A DNA stretch of 64,000 bases. Source: CAVSJO01 sp963728445 (GTDB taxonomy: Bacteria > Gemmatimonadota > Gemmatimonadetes > Longimicrobiales > RSA9). Positions 52,571 through 61,013 of this stretch are shown one piece after another (within the stretch, counting starts at the first letter, position 1; the number at the start of each line of letters is the position of its first letter). The notes beneath the pieces were generated by a model. It saw nothing but the letters and a program-made list of their open reading frames with translations, did no database searches and was not told the DNA's origin. The translations under genes and the position numbers were made by a program. The stretch spans positions 1,736,001-1,800,000 of the forward strand of contig CAVSJO010000006.1 in the NCBI GenBank assembly GCA_963728445.1, given 5' to 3'.

Positions 52571-52648
52571 GCCCGTCGTGCATAGCGCCGGCGCGGCGCC
52601 GCCGTCCCCGCCCGTCGTGCATGGCGCCGGCGCGGTGCCGCCGTCCCC
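52571..52648. repeat. 39-bp tandem repeat, two copies
   Basis: GCCCGTCGTGCATRGCGCCG and the following 19 bases repeat at 52571 and 52610 with two differences. It ends 1 base before the stop of the HDAC-fusion gene. The short unit CCCGTCGGTTC precedes it. Confidence 0.92.
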
Positions 52649-52649
52649 G

Positions 52650-54416
52650 TCAGTCCTCTCTTCCCCGGGCCGCCGCCGCTTCCCGCCGTAGCCCGGCGAA
52701 GAACCGGCGGGCGTTCACTCCGAGGGTCCGGGTGCGGTAGCCGCCTTCCTGCACGACCAGCGTCGGCAGGCCCAGCGCGCCGATGGCCGCCCCGTTCGCC
52801 TCGAAGTCGTCGGCGCCCAGGAGCCACGTGCCCGTCGGGTCGTTGCGGGCGGGGTCGAGGCCGAGGGCGACGACCAGGAAGCGGGGGTCGAAGGCGCGCA
52901 CGCGGGCCAGCGCCTTTTCCAGGGCGCGGGCGTAGCGGGGGCCGTCGACCCGCTCGGGCAGCGGGAGATTGAGGTTGGCGCCGGCGCCGTCGCCTTCTCC
53001 CTCTTCCTCCTCGAAGCCCGAGAAATACGGATAGGCGAAGCGCGGGTGGCCGTGGATGGAGACGGTCAGCACGTCGGCCCGGCGCCAGAAGATGTCCTGC
53101 TGGCCGTTGCCGTGGTGGTAGTCGACGTCGAGGATGGCGACGGTGCCGTGCTCCGCCAGCAGCTCGGCCGCCACGGCCGCGCTGTTGAAGTAGCAGAAGC
53201 CGCCGAACGACCGGCGCTCGGCGTGGTGCCCGGGCGGCCGCACCAGCGCGTAGGCGATCCACGCGCCCCGCAGCACCTCGTCCGCGGCCGTGAGCGCGCA
53301 GTCGACGGCGGCGCGGGCCGCCAGGTACGCGTTCCGGTTCAGCGGCGTGAAGGTGTCGATGCAGTAGTAGCCCGCGCGCGTGGCCAGGTCCTCCGGCGGC
53401 CGCGCGGCGTTGCGGATTGGGAACACGTACGGGTAGACCGATTTCCCTTCGGGCGTCAGCTCGCACACCCGCTTCAGGTAGCGCACGAACGCGGGCTCGT
53501 GGACGCGTTCGAGGCGGGCGTCGGGGAACGCCTGCGCGGCGACGCGGCGGAACGCGCCCGTCGGCTCCAGCTCCTTCAGGATCGCCGGGATGCGCACCGG
53601 CGCCTCGACATAGCCTCGCTCCCGGACGTGATGGATCTCGTGTCCCTCGTTGACTACGAGGGCGACGGCGGCGGGGCCGCGCGCAATGCCGTCTGCCTGC
53701 TCCGCCTCCGTCGCCGCGTCGGCGGGCGTCGGAGCCGACGGGACCAGCGGCTCGAGGCGCACGGGGTCGTCGCCGAACGACGCGACCACCCGGTCCACGT
53801 ACGCCGGCGGGCAGTAGCCGGCGTAGCGGCGCTCGAGGATCGCCCGGGCGATGGCGCGGGCCTCGTCGCGCCGCAGCGGCGCGACGAGGCCGAGAGGGTC
53901 GTACAAAAGCGCGGGCGCCTCCGGATCGGACCCGACCGGCGTCTCCCACGCGGTACCGGCCACGCGGCGGACCCCGAAGCGGGCGTAGAAGCGGAGGCGC
54001 GCCCGGGCCGCGCGCCGCGCGTCGTCGCCCAGAGACGGGTCGTCGGCCGGCACGACCTCCATGAACACGCCGACGCAGCCGAGGGCGCCGGCCTCCTCCC
54101 GGACCCGCTCGTACAGCGCGCCGCCGATGCCGCCCGTCTCACCCCGCGCCGCCGCGATGAAGTCCAGAAACGCGAAGTGGAGGTCCGGCGCGTGGCGCAG
54201 CAGCGCGAACCCGCGCGTGCGGCCCGCCGTCGTCTCCGCGACGAACAGCAGCGTCCGGAAGGCCCGCTGCGCCGGGTGCCGCAGCTCCTCCGGCAGCCCG
54301 GCCACGAGCCTTTCCGCGACGCCGCGGAAGCGCGCCCGCAGGATTCCCTGGGCCTCCTCGACGGCGGCCGCGTCGCCGGGGGAGCGGGTGTCGTAGATGC
54401 GGCGGATCCGGAGCAT
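52650..54416 (-). CDS. GNAT acetyltransferase-HDAC deacetylase fusion
   Basis: A 588-residue protein with two opposing activities. Residues about 1-215 form a GNAT-like domain with GETGGIGGALYERV as the acetyl-CoA loop (about residues 92-105). Residues about 250-585 form an HDAC/acetylpolyamine-amidohydrolase domain. RPPGHHAE (393-400) holds the catalytic His pair, DVDYHHGNGQQD (430-441) two zinc ligands, and GLDPARNDPTG and QEGGYRTRT the remaining active-site loop. The residues needed for zinc catalysis therefore appear intact. Acetyl-lysine or acetylpolyamine substrates are plausible. ATG 54416 is followed by conserved sequence; the gene is divergent from padR. Confidence 0.88.
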   Translation of the reverse strand: MLRIRRIYDTRSPGDAAAVEEAQGILRARFRGVAERLVAGLPEELRHPAQRAFRTLLFVAETTAGRTRGFALLRHAPDLHFAFLDFIAAARGETGGIGGALYERVREEAGALGCVGVFMEVVPADDPSLGDDARRAARARLRFYARFGVRRVAGTAWETPVGSDPEAPALLYDPLGLVAPLRRDEARAIARAILERRYAGYCPPAYVDRVVASFGDDPVRLEPLVPSAPTPADAATEAEQADGIARGPAAVALVVNEGHEIHHVRERGYVEAPVRIPAILKELEPTGAFRRVAAQAFPDARLERVHEPAFVRYLKRVCELTPEGKSVYPYVFPIRNAARPPEDLATRAGYYCIDTFTPLNRNAYLAARAAVDCALTAADEVLRGAWIAYALVRPPGHHAERRSFGGFCYFNSAAVAAELLAEHGTVAILDVDYHHGNGQQDIFWRRADVLTVSIHGHPRFAYPYFSGFEEEEGEGDGAGANLNLPLPERVDGPRYARALEKALARVRAFDPRFLVVALGLDPARNDPTGTWLLGADDFEANGAAIGALGLPTLVVQEGGYRTRTLGVNARRFFAGLRREAAAARGRED

Positions 54417-54529
54417 GGGAGGTCTTCGATTCCGGCTGGAGGCGTGTGCGGCGCGACAACGGATGAAGCTGGCGCACGGCGGGTCGTTTCGCGAGTGCGG
54501 CTCCGGGCCGAGCGCCGTACACGCTTCTC

Positions 54530-54579
54530 TTGACGATCTACAGAAGACGACCCATTCTTTCCTTTAGCCAATCTAAAGG
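54530..54579 (+). promoter_or_regulatory. padR promoter with perfect palindrome
   Basis: TTGACG (54530-54535) and CATTCT (54553-54558) form a 17-bp-spaced promoter candidate. CCTTTAG-CCAAT-CTAAAGG (54561-54579) is a perfect 7-bp inverted repeat overlapping the ribosome site, a likely PadR autoregulatory operator. Confidence 0.65.
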
Positions 54580-54586
54580 AGCGACG

Positions 54587-54928
54587 ATGGCCGAGCCGAC
54601 GGAGCTGCTGCAGGGGACGCTGGAGGCGATGGTGCTGAAGACGCTGTCGCTGGAGCCGATGCACGGGTGGGGGATCAGCCAGCGCATCCGGCAGATGTCG
54701 CGGGACGTGTTCGACGTGAACCAGGGCTCGTTGTACCCGGCGCTGCAGCGGATGGTGCGGAAGGGCTGGCTGAAGTCGGAGTGGCGGGTGACGGAGAACA
54801 ACCGGCGTGCGCGCTACTACCGGCTGACGGCGGAGGGCGGGCGGCAGCTCGAGGCGGAGGTGGCGAGCTGGCAGCGGGCGTCGCGGGCCGTGGACTGGGT
54901 CCTCGGCTGGGAGGGAGGCCTGGCATGA
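54587..54928 (+). CDS. PadR family transcriptional regulator
   Basis: A 113-residue winged-helix repressor. LLQGTLEAMVLKTLSLEPMHG and GWGISQRIRQMSRDVF start the HTH, and VNQGSLYPALQRMVRKGWLK is the PadR recognition-helix signature. RRARYYRLTAEGGRQLEAE forms the wing and dimerisation helix. ATG 54587 has AAGGAG upstream. Its stop overlaps the permease start (ATGA), the usual PadR-ADOP permease arrangement, so it probably represses its own operon through the palindrome just upstream. Confidence 0.95.
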   Translation: MAEPTELLQGTLEAMVLKTLSLEPMHGWGISQRIRQMSRDVFDVNQGSLYPALQRMVRKGWLKSEWRVTENNRRARYYRLTAEGGRQLEAEVASWQRASRAVDWVLGWEGGLA

Positions 54929-57585
54929 GCTGGTGGTCGGAGGTGCGGGAGCGGGCGCGGGCGCTGCTCGCGGGCGAGCGGGAGGAGCGCGAGCTGGACG
55001 AGGAGATGCGCTTCCACATCGCGATGGAGGCGGAGCGCCTGGAGCGGGAGGAAGGCGTGCCGGCGGTGGAGGCCCGTCGCCGCGCGGCCGTCGCCTTCGG
55101 CGGCGTGGAGGCGGTGAAGGAGGAGGTGCGGACCGCCCGGGGCGTGCGACCGCTGCAGGACCTGGCGCAGGACGTCCGCTACGCCCTTCGGGGGCTGCGG
55201 CGCAATCCGGGGTTCGCGGGGGCGGCCGTGCTGGTGCTGGCCCTGGGCATCGGCGCGAACACGGCGATCTTCGCGGCGGTGAACGCGGTGGTGCTGGAGG
55301 CGCTGCCGTTCGCCCATCCCGATCGGCTCTACATGCTGTGGGAGGAGAACCCGGAGCTGGGCTGGCACCAGCAGACGGCGGCGCCCGCCAACTTCCTGGA
55401 CTGGAAGGCGGGCGTGCCGGCGTTCGAGGACGTGGCGGCGTACTCGGACTACGGGCAGCACCGCATCCTGACGGGGGCCGGTGACCCGCAGATGCTGATG
55501 ACGGGCCCGGTCACGGGCAACTTCTTCTCGGTGCTGGGCGTGGAGCCGGCGCTGGGCCGGACGTTCCGGCCGGAGGAGACCTGGAAGGGCGCGGAGCCGG
55601 TGGTGGTGCTCAGCGATCGGCTTTGGAAGGCGCGCTTCGGCGGGGACCCGGCGGTGCTGGGCCGGTCGGTGCGCCTGGACGGGGCGGCCTACACGGTGGT
55701 CGGCGTCATGCCTCCGAGCTTCTCCTTCCCGAGCGAGGCCACGGACCTGTGGGTGCCGTGGAGATGGGACCCGGCCAGCCGCGGGGCCGTGTTCTTCCGG
55801 CAGGCGCACTGGATCCGGGTGATCGGACGGCTCGCGCCCGGGGCGACGGCGTCGCAGGCGAACGCACAGCTCCAGGCGGTCGCGACGCGGCTGAAGGGCG
55901 AGTACCCCGAAACGAATCGGTACATGGGCGCGGGCATGACGCCGCTGCACCGGTTCCTGGTGGGCGACACGCGCACGCCGCTGCTGGTGCTGCTCGGCGC
56001 GGTGGGCCTGCTGCTGCTGATCGCGTGCGCGAACGTGGCGAACCTGCTGCTGGTGCGCGCGGCGGGGCGGCAGCGGGAGGTGGCGGTGCGGGCGGCGCTC
56101 GGCGCGGGCCGGCTGCGCCTCGTTCGCCAGGTCATGACGGAGAGCCTGGTGCTGTCGGCGCTGGGCGGCGGGTCGGGCCTGCTGCTGGGCTGGGTGGGCA
56201 CGCGCGTGCTGGAGCGCATGCAGCCGGAGGGGCTGCTGAGGACGCACCACTTCGGGCTGGACGCGCGCGTCGCCGGCTACATCCTCGCGATCACGACGGT
56301 GAGCGGGCTGCTGTTCGGGCTGGCGCCGGCGCTGTGGACGCGGGGCGCGGGCACGGCGGCGTCGCTGCGGGAGGGGGGCCGGTCGGGCGGCGCGGGGCGG
56401 ACGACGCGGGCCCTCGGGAGCGGCCTCGTCGTCGCGGAGATCGCCCTCGCCGTGCTCCTCGTGACGGGCGCGGGGCTGCTCGTGCGGAGCTATCAGCGGC
56501 TGCTCGACGTCGATCCGGGCTTCCAGCCCCACGGCCTGCTGGCGGTGTCATTCGGCCTTCCGGAGACGAAGTACGACTCGGGCGACCGCATCTCGGCGTT
56601 CTTCGGCTCGCTGCTGGAGCGCGTCCACGCGCTGCCGGGCGTCGAGGACGCGGCGCTTACGTCGCGGGTTCCCCTCGAGCAGGGAGGCTACACCAGCAAC
56701 TACTCGGTCCAGGGCCGGGGCCCGGACGACTACGGCTCGGAGGTCGTGCACCGCCGGGTCTCGCCGGAGTACCTGCACACGATGCGGGTGCCCCTGCTGA
56801 AGGGTCGCTTCCTCACGGACGCGGACCGCAGAGGCGCGGAGAACGTGGTGGTGATCAACGAGGCGCTCGCCCGTGAGGCGTTCCCCGGCCAGGACCCCAT
56901 CGGGCAGCGCATCTGCGAGGACAAGCACCCGGACTCGACGTCGGTCTGGCGCACGATCGTCGGGGTGGTGGGCAACGAGCGCCAGCTGGGCGTCGCGACG
57001 CCGCCCCGGATCGAGGTGCTCGCGCCCTTCTACCAGGACCGGGACAGCTACATGACCCTCATGGTCCGGGCGACGGGGGACCCGTCCGCGCTCCTGCCGT
57101 CCATCCGCAGCGCCGTCGCCGAGCTGGACCCGGACCTGCCGCTGTCGGACGTGAGGACGATGGACGCCGTCCGGGCCGACTCCCTGGCCCGGGAGCGTTT
57201 CCTGATGACGCTGCTGCTGGCGTTCGCCGCCATCGCGCTCACGCTGGCCGTCGTCGGCGTCTACGGCGTGACCGCACAGGCCGTCCGGCAGCGGACGCAG
57301 GAGATCGGCGTGCGCATGGCCCTCGGCGCGAAGTCGAGGGACGTGCTCCGCCTCATGATGCTCCACGGCGCGCGCCTCGCCGCGCTCGGCGTGGCCATCG
57401 GGCTCGGCTCGGCGCTCGTCGCGTCCCGGGCGATCCGTGCGTTGCTCTACGACGTCGCCCCCGACGACGCGCTGACGTTCGGGAGCGTGGCGGTTGTGCT
57501 TGGCGTCGCCTCGCTGGTCGCGTCCTGGCTGCCCGCGCTGCGCGCGAGCCGGACCGACCCGACGAGGGCCCTCCGCGTGGAATAG
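54925..57585 (+). CDS. ADOP-type ABC transporter permease
   Basis: An 886-residue acidobacterial-duplicated-orphan-permease: an N-terminal helical head (ELDEEMRFHIAMEAERLERE, FGGVEAVKEE), then two MacB_PCD-FtsX repeats. The phrases LALGIGANTAIFAAVNAVVL, LIACANVANLLLVRAAGRQR, GVYGVTAQAVRQRTQEIGVR and the ending RASRTDPTRALRVE are diagnostic. The signature LxR[R/N]PGF appears as LRRNPGFAGAA. No ATPase gene is adjacent, as is usual for ADOP permeases. It may export lipids, peptides or drugs. It is intact, unlike the remnant at 51561-52205. Confidence 0.93.
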   Translation: MSWWSEVRERARALLAGEREERELDEEMRFHIAMEAERLEREEGVPAVEARRRAAVAFGGVEAVKEEVRTARGVRPLQDLAQDVRYALRGLRRNPGFAGAAVLVLALGIGANTAIFAAVNAVVLEALPFAHPDRLYMLWEENPELGWHQQTAAPANFLDWKAGVPAFEDVAAYSDYGQHRILTGAGDPQMLMTGPVTGNFFSVLGVEPALGRTFRPEETWKGAEPVVVLSDRLWKARFGGDPAVLGRSVRLDGAAYTVVGVMPPSFSFPSEATDLWVPWRWDPASRGAVFFRQAHWIRVIGRLAPGATASQANAQLQAVATRLKGEYPETNRYMGAGMTPLHRFLVGDTRTPLLVLLGAVGLLLLIACANVANLLLVRAAGRQREVAVRAALGAGRLRLVRQVMTESLVLSALGGGSGLLLGWVGTRVLERMQPEGLLRTHHFGLDARVAGYILAITTVSGLLFGLAPALWTRGAGTAASLREGGRSGGAGRTTRALGSGLVVAEIALAVLLVTGAGLLVRSYQRLLDVDPGFQPHGLLAVSFGLPETKYDSGDRISAFFGSLLERVHALPGVEDAALTSRVPLEQGGYTSNYSVQGRGPDDYGSEVVHRRVSPEYLHTMRVPLLKGRFLTDADRRGAENVVVINEALAREAFPGQDPIGQRICEDKHPDSTSVWRTIVGVVGNERQLGVATPPRIEVLAPFYQDRDSYMTLMVRATGDPSALLPSIRSAVAELDPDLPLSDVRTMDAVRADSLARERFLMTLLLAFAAIALTLAVVGVYGVTAQAVRQRTQEIGVRMALGAKSRDVLRLMMLHGARLAALGVAIGLGSALVASRAIRALLYDVAPDDALTFGSVAVVLGVASLVASWLPALRASRTDPTRALRVE

Positions 57586-57654
57586 GGAGAACGGCAAAAC
57601 CGGGAACGGCAACGGCGGGAACGGCAACTACCGGACGGACCCCGCCGTCCCCCC

Positions 57655-58680
57655 TCAGTTGCTCGACATTCCCCCGACCACCGGCACGATTTCTCCCGTC
57701 ATGAACGACGAGTCCGCGGGAGAGGCGAGGAACACGTAGGCGGGGGCGATCTCCTCCGGCTGCGCGGGCCTGCCCATACGGGAGCTCTCGCCGAAGGAGG
57801 CCACCTCCTCCGCGTCCCGGTCGGCAGGGTTGAGCGGCGTCCACACCGGCCCCGGCGCGACGCAGTTCACGCGGATCTCCTTCTCGAGCAGGTTCTGCGC
57901 GAGCGACTTCGTGAAGGCGTGGATGGCGCCCTTGGTGGCGGAGTAGTCGAGGAGGTTGGCGCTGCCGTTGATGCCGGTGATGGAGCCCGTGTTGACGATG
58001 GCCGACCCCGACTTCAGGTGGGGCAGCGCGGCCCGGGCCATGTGGAAGTAGCCGTACAGGTTGGTGCGGAACGTCAGGTCGAGCTGCTCGTCGGTGATGT
58101 CCTCGATGGACTTCTGGTGCTCCTGGTACGCGGCGTTGTTGACGAGCACGTCCAGTCCGCCCAGCTCCTCGACGGTGCGGTGGACGGCGTCGCGGCAGAA
58201 ATCGGGATCGGCGACGTCGCCCTTGATGAGCAGCGCTCGCCGGCCCTCCGCCTCCACTGCCTGCTTCGTCTCGGCCGCGTCGTCGTCCTCCGACAGGTAG
58301 ACGATCGCCACGTCCGCGCCCTCGCGGGCGTAGAGCACGGCGACGGACCGGCCGATGCCGGAGTCGCCACCGGTGATCAGGGAAACTTTCCCTGCCAGTT
58401 TGCCCGCGCCGCGGTATCCCGGCGCGGCGTAGCGCGGGCGCGGATCGAGGTCCTTTTCGTGCCCCGGCTTCTCCAGGTGCTGCTCGGGGTAGGGCAGCTC
58501 CGGCTCCTCCCGCGGCGCCGTCTGCACCGCCTCCTCGCCCGGATCCTCCGACGCCTCGGAGCGGGTCTCCCGCTGATGGCGACGCCGCTCCTCCGCCTGC
58601 TGCGCCTGCCGCTCGTGTCCGGCGCGCCTCTCCGCGTCCGCGCCATGGCCCTGCTCTTGCTGACTCGTCCTGTCGATCAT
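57655..58680 (-). CDS. SDR family oxidoreductase with long charged N-terminal extension
   Basis: A short-chain dehydrogenase of 341 residues. The Rossmann motif is SLITGGDSGIGRSVAVLY, the NNAG-like VLVNNAAYQEHQ, and the catalytic triad is in GSITGIN with YSATKGAI (Ser, Tyr-x-x-x-Lys). The C-terminal block PVWTPLNPADRDAEEVASFG resembles YhdF/YhxC-type general-stress dehydrogenases. The first 70 residues are Glu/Arg/Gln-rich and unstructured. ATG 58680 is used, with GGAGAG upstream. NAD(P) preference is not decidable. Confidence 0.92.
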   Translation of the reverse strand: MIDRTSQQEQGHGADAERRAGHERQAQQAEERRRHQRETRSEASEDPGEEAVQTAPREEPELPYPEQHLEKPGHEKDLDPRPRYAAPGYRGAGKLAGKVSLITGGDSGIGRSVAVLYAREGADVAIVYLSEDDDAAETKQAVEAEGRRALLIKGDVADPDFCRDAVHRTVEELGGLDVLVNNAAYQEHQKSIEDITDEQLDLTFRTNLYGYFHMARAALPHLKSGSAIVNTGSITGINGSANLLDYSATKGAIHAFTKSLAQNLLEKEIRVNCVAPGPVWTPLNPADRDAEEVASFGESSRMGRPAQPEEIAPAYVFLASPADSSFMTGEIVPVVGGMSSN

Positions 58681-58862
58681 CGTCGCTCTCCGGCGGTCCT
58701 GTCCTCGCGCGGATCGTCCGCGCCGTGAGGCCTCCGGAGAGCAACCCCTGTGCCGGGCACGCGTCGTACAGCCACGCTGCTTCGGCGCCGCCCGCCGCAC
58801 GGCGGTGGCGCGCGCCACCGAAGTCTCAATCACTTCCGCAGGAATCCCAGCCAGGAGGCCCG

Positions 58863-60770
58863 ATGAACCCGAACCGCACTCTACTCCGCACGATCGTACC
58901 GGTCGTGGCCGCTGCGCTGGTCACGGCCTCGTGCGGCAGCGACGACACGACCGGCCCACCGGAGAACCCGGCGATCACCGTGGCGGTCTCTCCCACCTCC
59001 GTGACGCTCGACCCCGGGTCCAGCGAGACGGTGGACCTCACGATCACGCGCACCGGCGGCTTCACGGGCGCCGTGACCGTGTCCGCGAGCGGACTGCCGA
59101 CGGGCGTGTCGGCGTCGGACGTGGCCATCGCGTCCGGGGCGACCACGGGCACGCTGACGCTGAACGCGTCGCCCGGCGCGGACGCAGGCACGGCGACGGC
59201 GACGCTCACCGCGAGCGGCACCGGCGTGACGTCGCAGACCGCGAGTCTCTCGGTGACGGTCAACGAGGCGGCGCCGGCCGGCGGCTTCACGTTGTCGGTC
59301 AACCCCTCGCCCCTTTCGGTCCAGGCCGGTGACAGCGCCACCGCGACCGTGAAGGTCGCCCGCACGGGCAGCTTCACCGGCGCCGTCGACCTCTCCGTAT
59401 CGGGGCTGCCGACGGGCCTGACGGCGAGCTTCTCGCCGGCGAGCGTGACGGACTCGACGTCGACGCTCACGCTCGAGGCCGACTCGAGCGTCTCGGCCGA
59501 CACGGTGGACGTGACGATCGCGGGCGGCGCGGCGGGCGTGGACAGCGCCACGGCCACGCTCAGCGTCCAGCTCGCCGCCGTGTCGTCCGGCGGAGGGAGC
59601 GGCAACGTGACCTGGAACTTCTGCGGCGACGCGCCGCTCTGGGCCGCCGTAAAGGCCGGCAGCGGAGCGTGGACGCAGGTGACCGGCAGCGGCGGCACGT
59701 ACTCCTTCGACGTCGGCTCCGGGACGGGCTCGCTCGCGTGGGTCACGGGCAGCGCCGCTGGAGGCTACGATCTGCACGTCGTGCAGGCGACGGCCGCCGA
59801 GCTGACGACGGAGGGATCCGCCATGTGCCCGGGCGGCGTGACCTCGGGCAAGACAGTCAACGGGTCGGTCGCCGGACTGTCGGCGACGGACATCGCCCAG
59901 ATCTCACTGGGATCTTCCACCACGACCCTGAGCGGCGCCACGGGCTCGGACTTCACGCTCACGAACGTGCCGCCGGGCTCGGTCGACCTCGTCGCCGGAC
60001 GCAGCAGCCTGTCCGGCTCTAGCCTTACGCTTCAGGACCTGATCATCCGGCGTGACCTCCAGCCGGCGGACAACGCCACGCTGGACACGCTCGATTTCGG
60101 GAGCAGCGAGGCGTTCGCGCCCGAGAGCCACACCGTCACCGTCACGAACCTGAACGGCGAGCAGGTCTTCGCCTCGATGCTGTTCCACACGGCGAACGGG
60201 TCCACGGGCGCCTATGCGACGGGGCTGCCCGGCACGTCCGGGACCCTGACCGTCCCGGAGATCCCGTCCGACCAGCTTTCCAGCGGCGACTTCCAGCTCG
60301 TGAACGTGGTAGTCGTCGACAGCACGACGGGCGCGACACGCACGGCGGGCGCCGTCTTCAGCAGTCCGGGAGACCAGTCGGTTGCGCTCGGGCCCACGCT
60401 GACGGGCGTCGACGCGACGACGCTGGCGACCACGCCGTACGCGCGCATCCAGCTCGTCGTCCCGCTGCCGTCGGACTATGGCCAGATGGCCCTCGCGAAC
60501 TTCACGCAGGGCTCCGGCTCCTCGAGCCGCGCCGTCACGATTCAGCAGACCGAGGGCTACCTCGCCGGCGCCGACACCGCGACGCTCGCGGTTCCGGACC
60601 TGAGCGGCGTCTCGGGGTGGGACGACGCGTGGGGCCTTGCCGCCGGCGTCTCCACCGACTGGACCGCGTGGGCCTTCGGATGGAGCGGCACGGGCGGCAT
60701 CCTCGGGCAGCCCTTCGCCGAGGGCGTGACCACCAGCTCCGCCAGCGCGACGGGCACCATCACGCCCTGA
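58863..60770 (+). CDS. large lipoprotein with Ig-like repeats
   Basis: A 635-residue surface or periplasmic lipoprotein. Lipobox LVTASCGSD follows a hydrophobic signal (TIVPVVAAALVTAS). Two repeats of about 90 residues follow, with FTGAVTVSASGLPTGVSASD and FTGAVDLSVSGLPTGLTASF, typical of bacterial Ig-like/cadherin-type domains. A Ser/Gly spacer leads to a second beta-rich half (NVTWNFCGDAPLWAAVKAGS) with two cysteines. Thr/Ser/Gly make up much of the protein. Binding or structural function is inferred. GGAGG precedes ATG 58863. Confidence 0.8.
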   Translation: MNPNRTLLRTIVPVVAAALVTASCGSDDTTGPPENPAITVAVSPTSVTLDPGSSETVDLTITRTGGFTGAVTVSASGLPTGVSASDVAIASGATTGTLTLNASPGADAGTATATLTASGTGVTSQTASLSVTVNEAAPAGGFTLSVNPSPLSVQAGDSATATVKVARTGSFTGAVDLSVSGLPTGLTASFSPASVTDSTSTLTLEADSSVSADTVDVTIAGGAAGVDSATATLSVQLAAVSSGGGSGNVTWNFCGDAPLWAAVKAGSGAWTQVTGSGGTYSFDVGSGTGSLAWVTGSAAGGYDLHVVQATAAELTTEGSAMCPGGVTSGKTVNGSVAGLSATDIAQISLGSSTTTLSGATGSDFTLTNVPPGSVDLVAGRSSLSGSSLTLQDLIIRRDLQPADNATLDTLDFGSSEAFAPESHTVTVTNLNGEQVFASMLFHTANGSTGAYATGLPGTSGTLTVPEIPSDQLSSGDFQLVNVVVVDSTTGATRTAGAVFSSPGDQSVALGPTLTGVDATTLATTPYARIQLVVPLPSDYGQMALANFTQGSGSSSRAVTIQQTEGYLAGADTATLAVPDLSGVSGWDDAWGLAAGVSTDWTAWAFGWSGTGGILGQPFAEGVTTSSASATGTITP

Positions 60771-60787
60771 CGCGCGCAACTCCGTGC

Positions 60788-60837
60788 CTCTGCGGCTCCG
60801 CGCGAACGCCGTACCGGTGTCGCGCGGAGCCGCAGAG
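60788..60837. terminator. 18-bp perfect hairpin after the lipoprotein gene, part of GCGGAG repeat
   Basis: CTCTGCGGCTCCGCGCGA (60788-60805) pairs perfectly with TCGCGCGGAGCCGCAGAG (60820-60837) around a 14-base loop. No T-run follows, so it may be a Rho-independent-like stop or simply a repeat hairpin. The remaining spacer to 61013 shows TATATT (about 60944) as a possible -10 for alaS. Confidence 0.7.
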
Positions 60838-61013
60838 CTCCGCGGAGCCACCCCTGCGAGCGCCGCCTCCGCGCTCGCCCCGGCTCCGCGCCAGGCCGGC
60901 GCCCGAACGCGGCCCGCCCCCTTCGCGTCCCCCACCAACTCCGCCTATATTCAACGTTTAAGCCGGACCCGATCCGGCCCCGAAGAGCCGCGACCCGACC
61001 CGATCCGAAGCCC

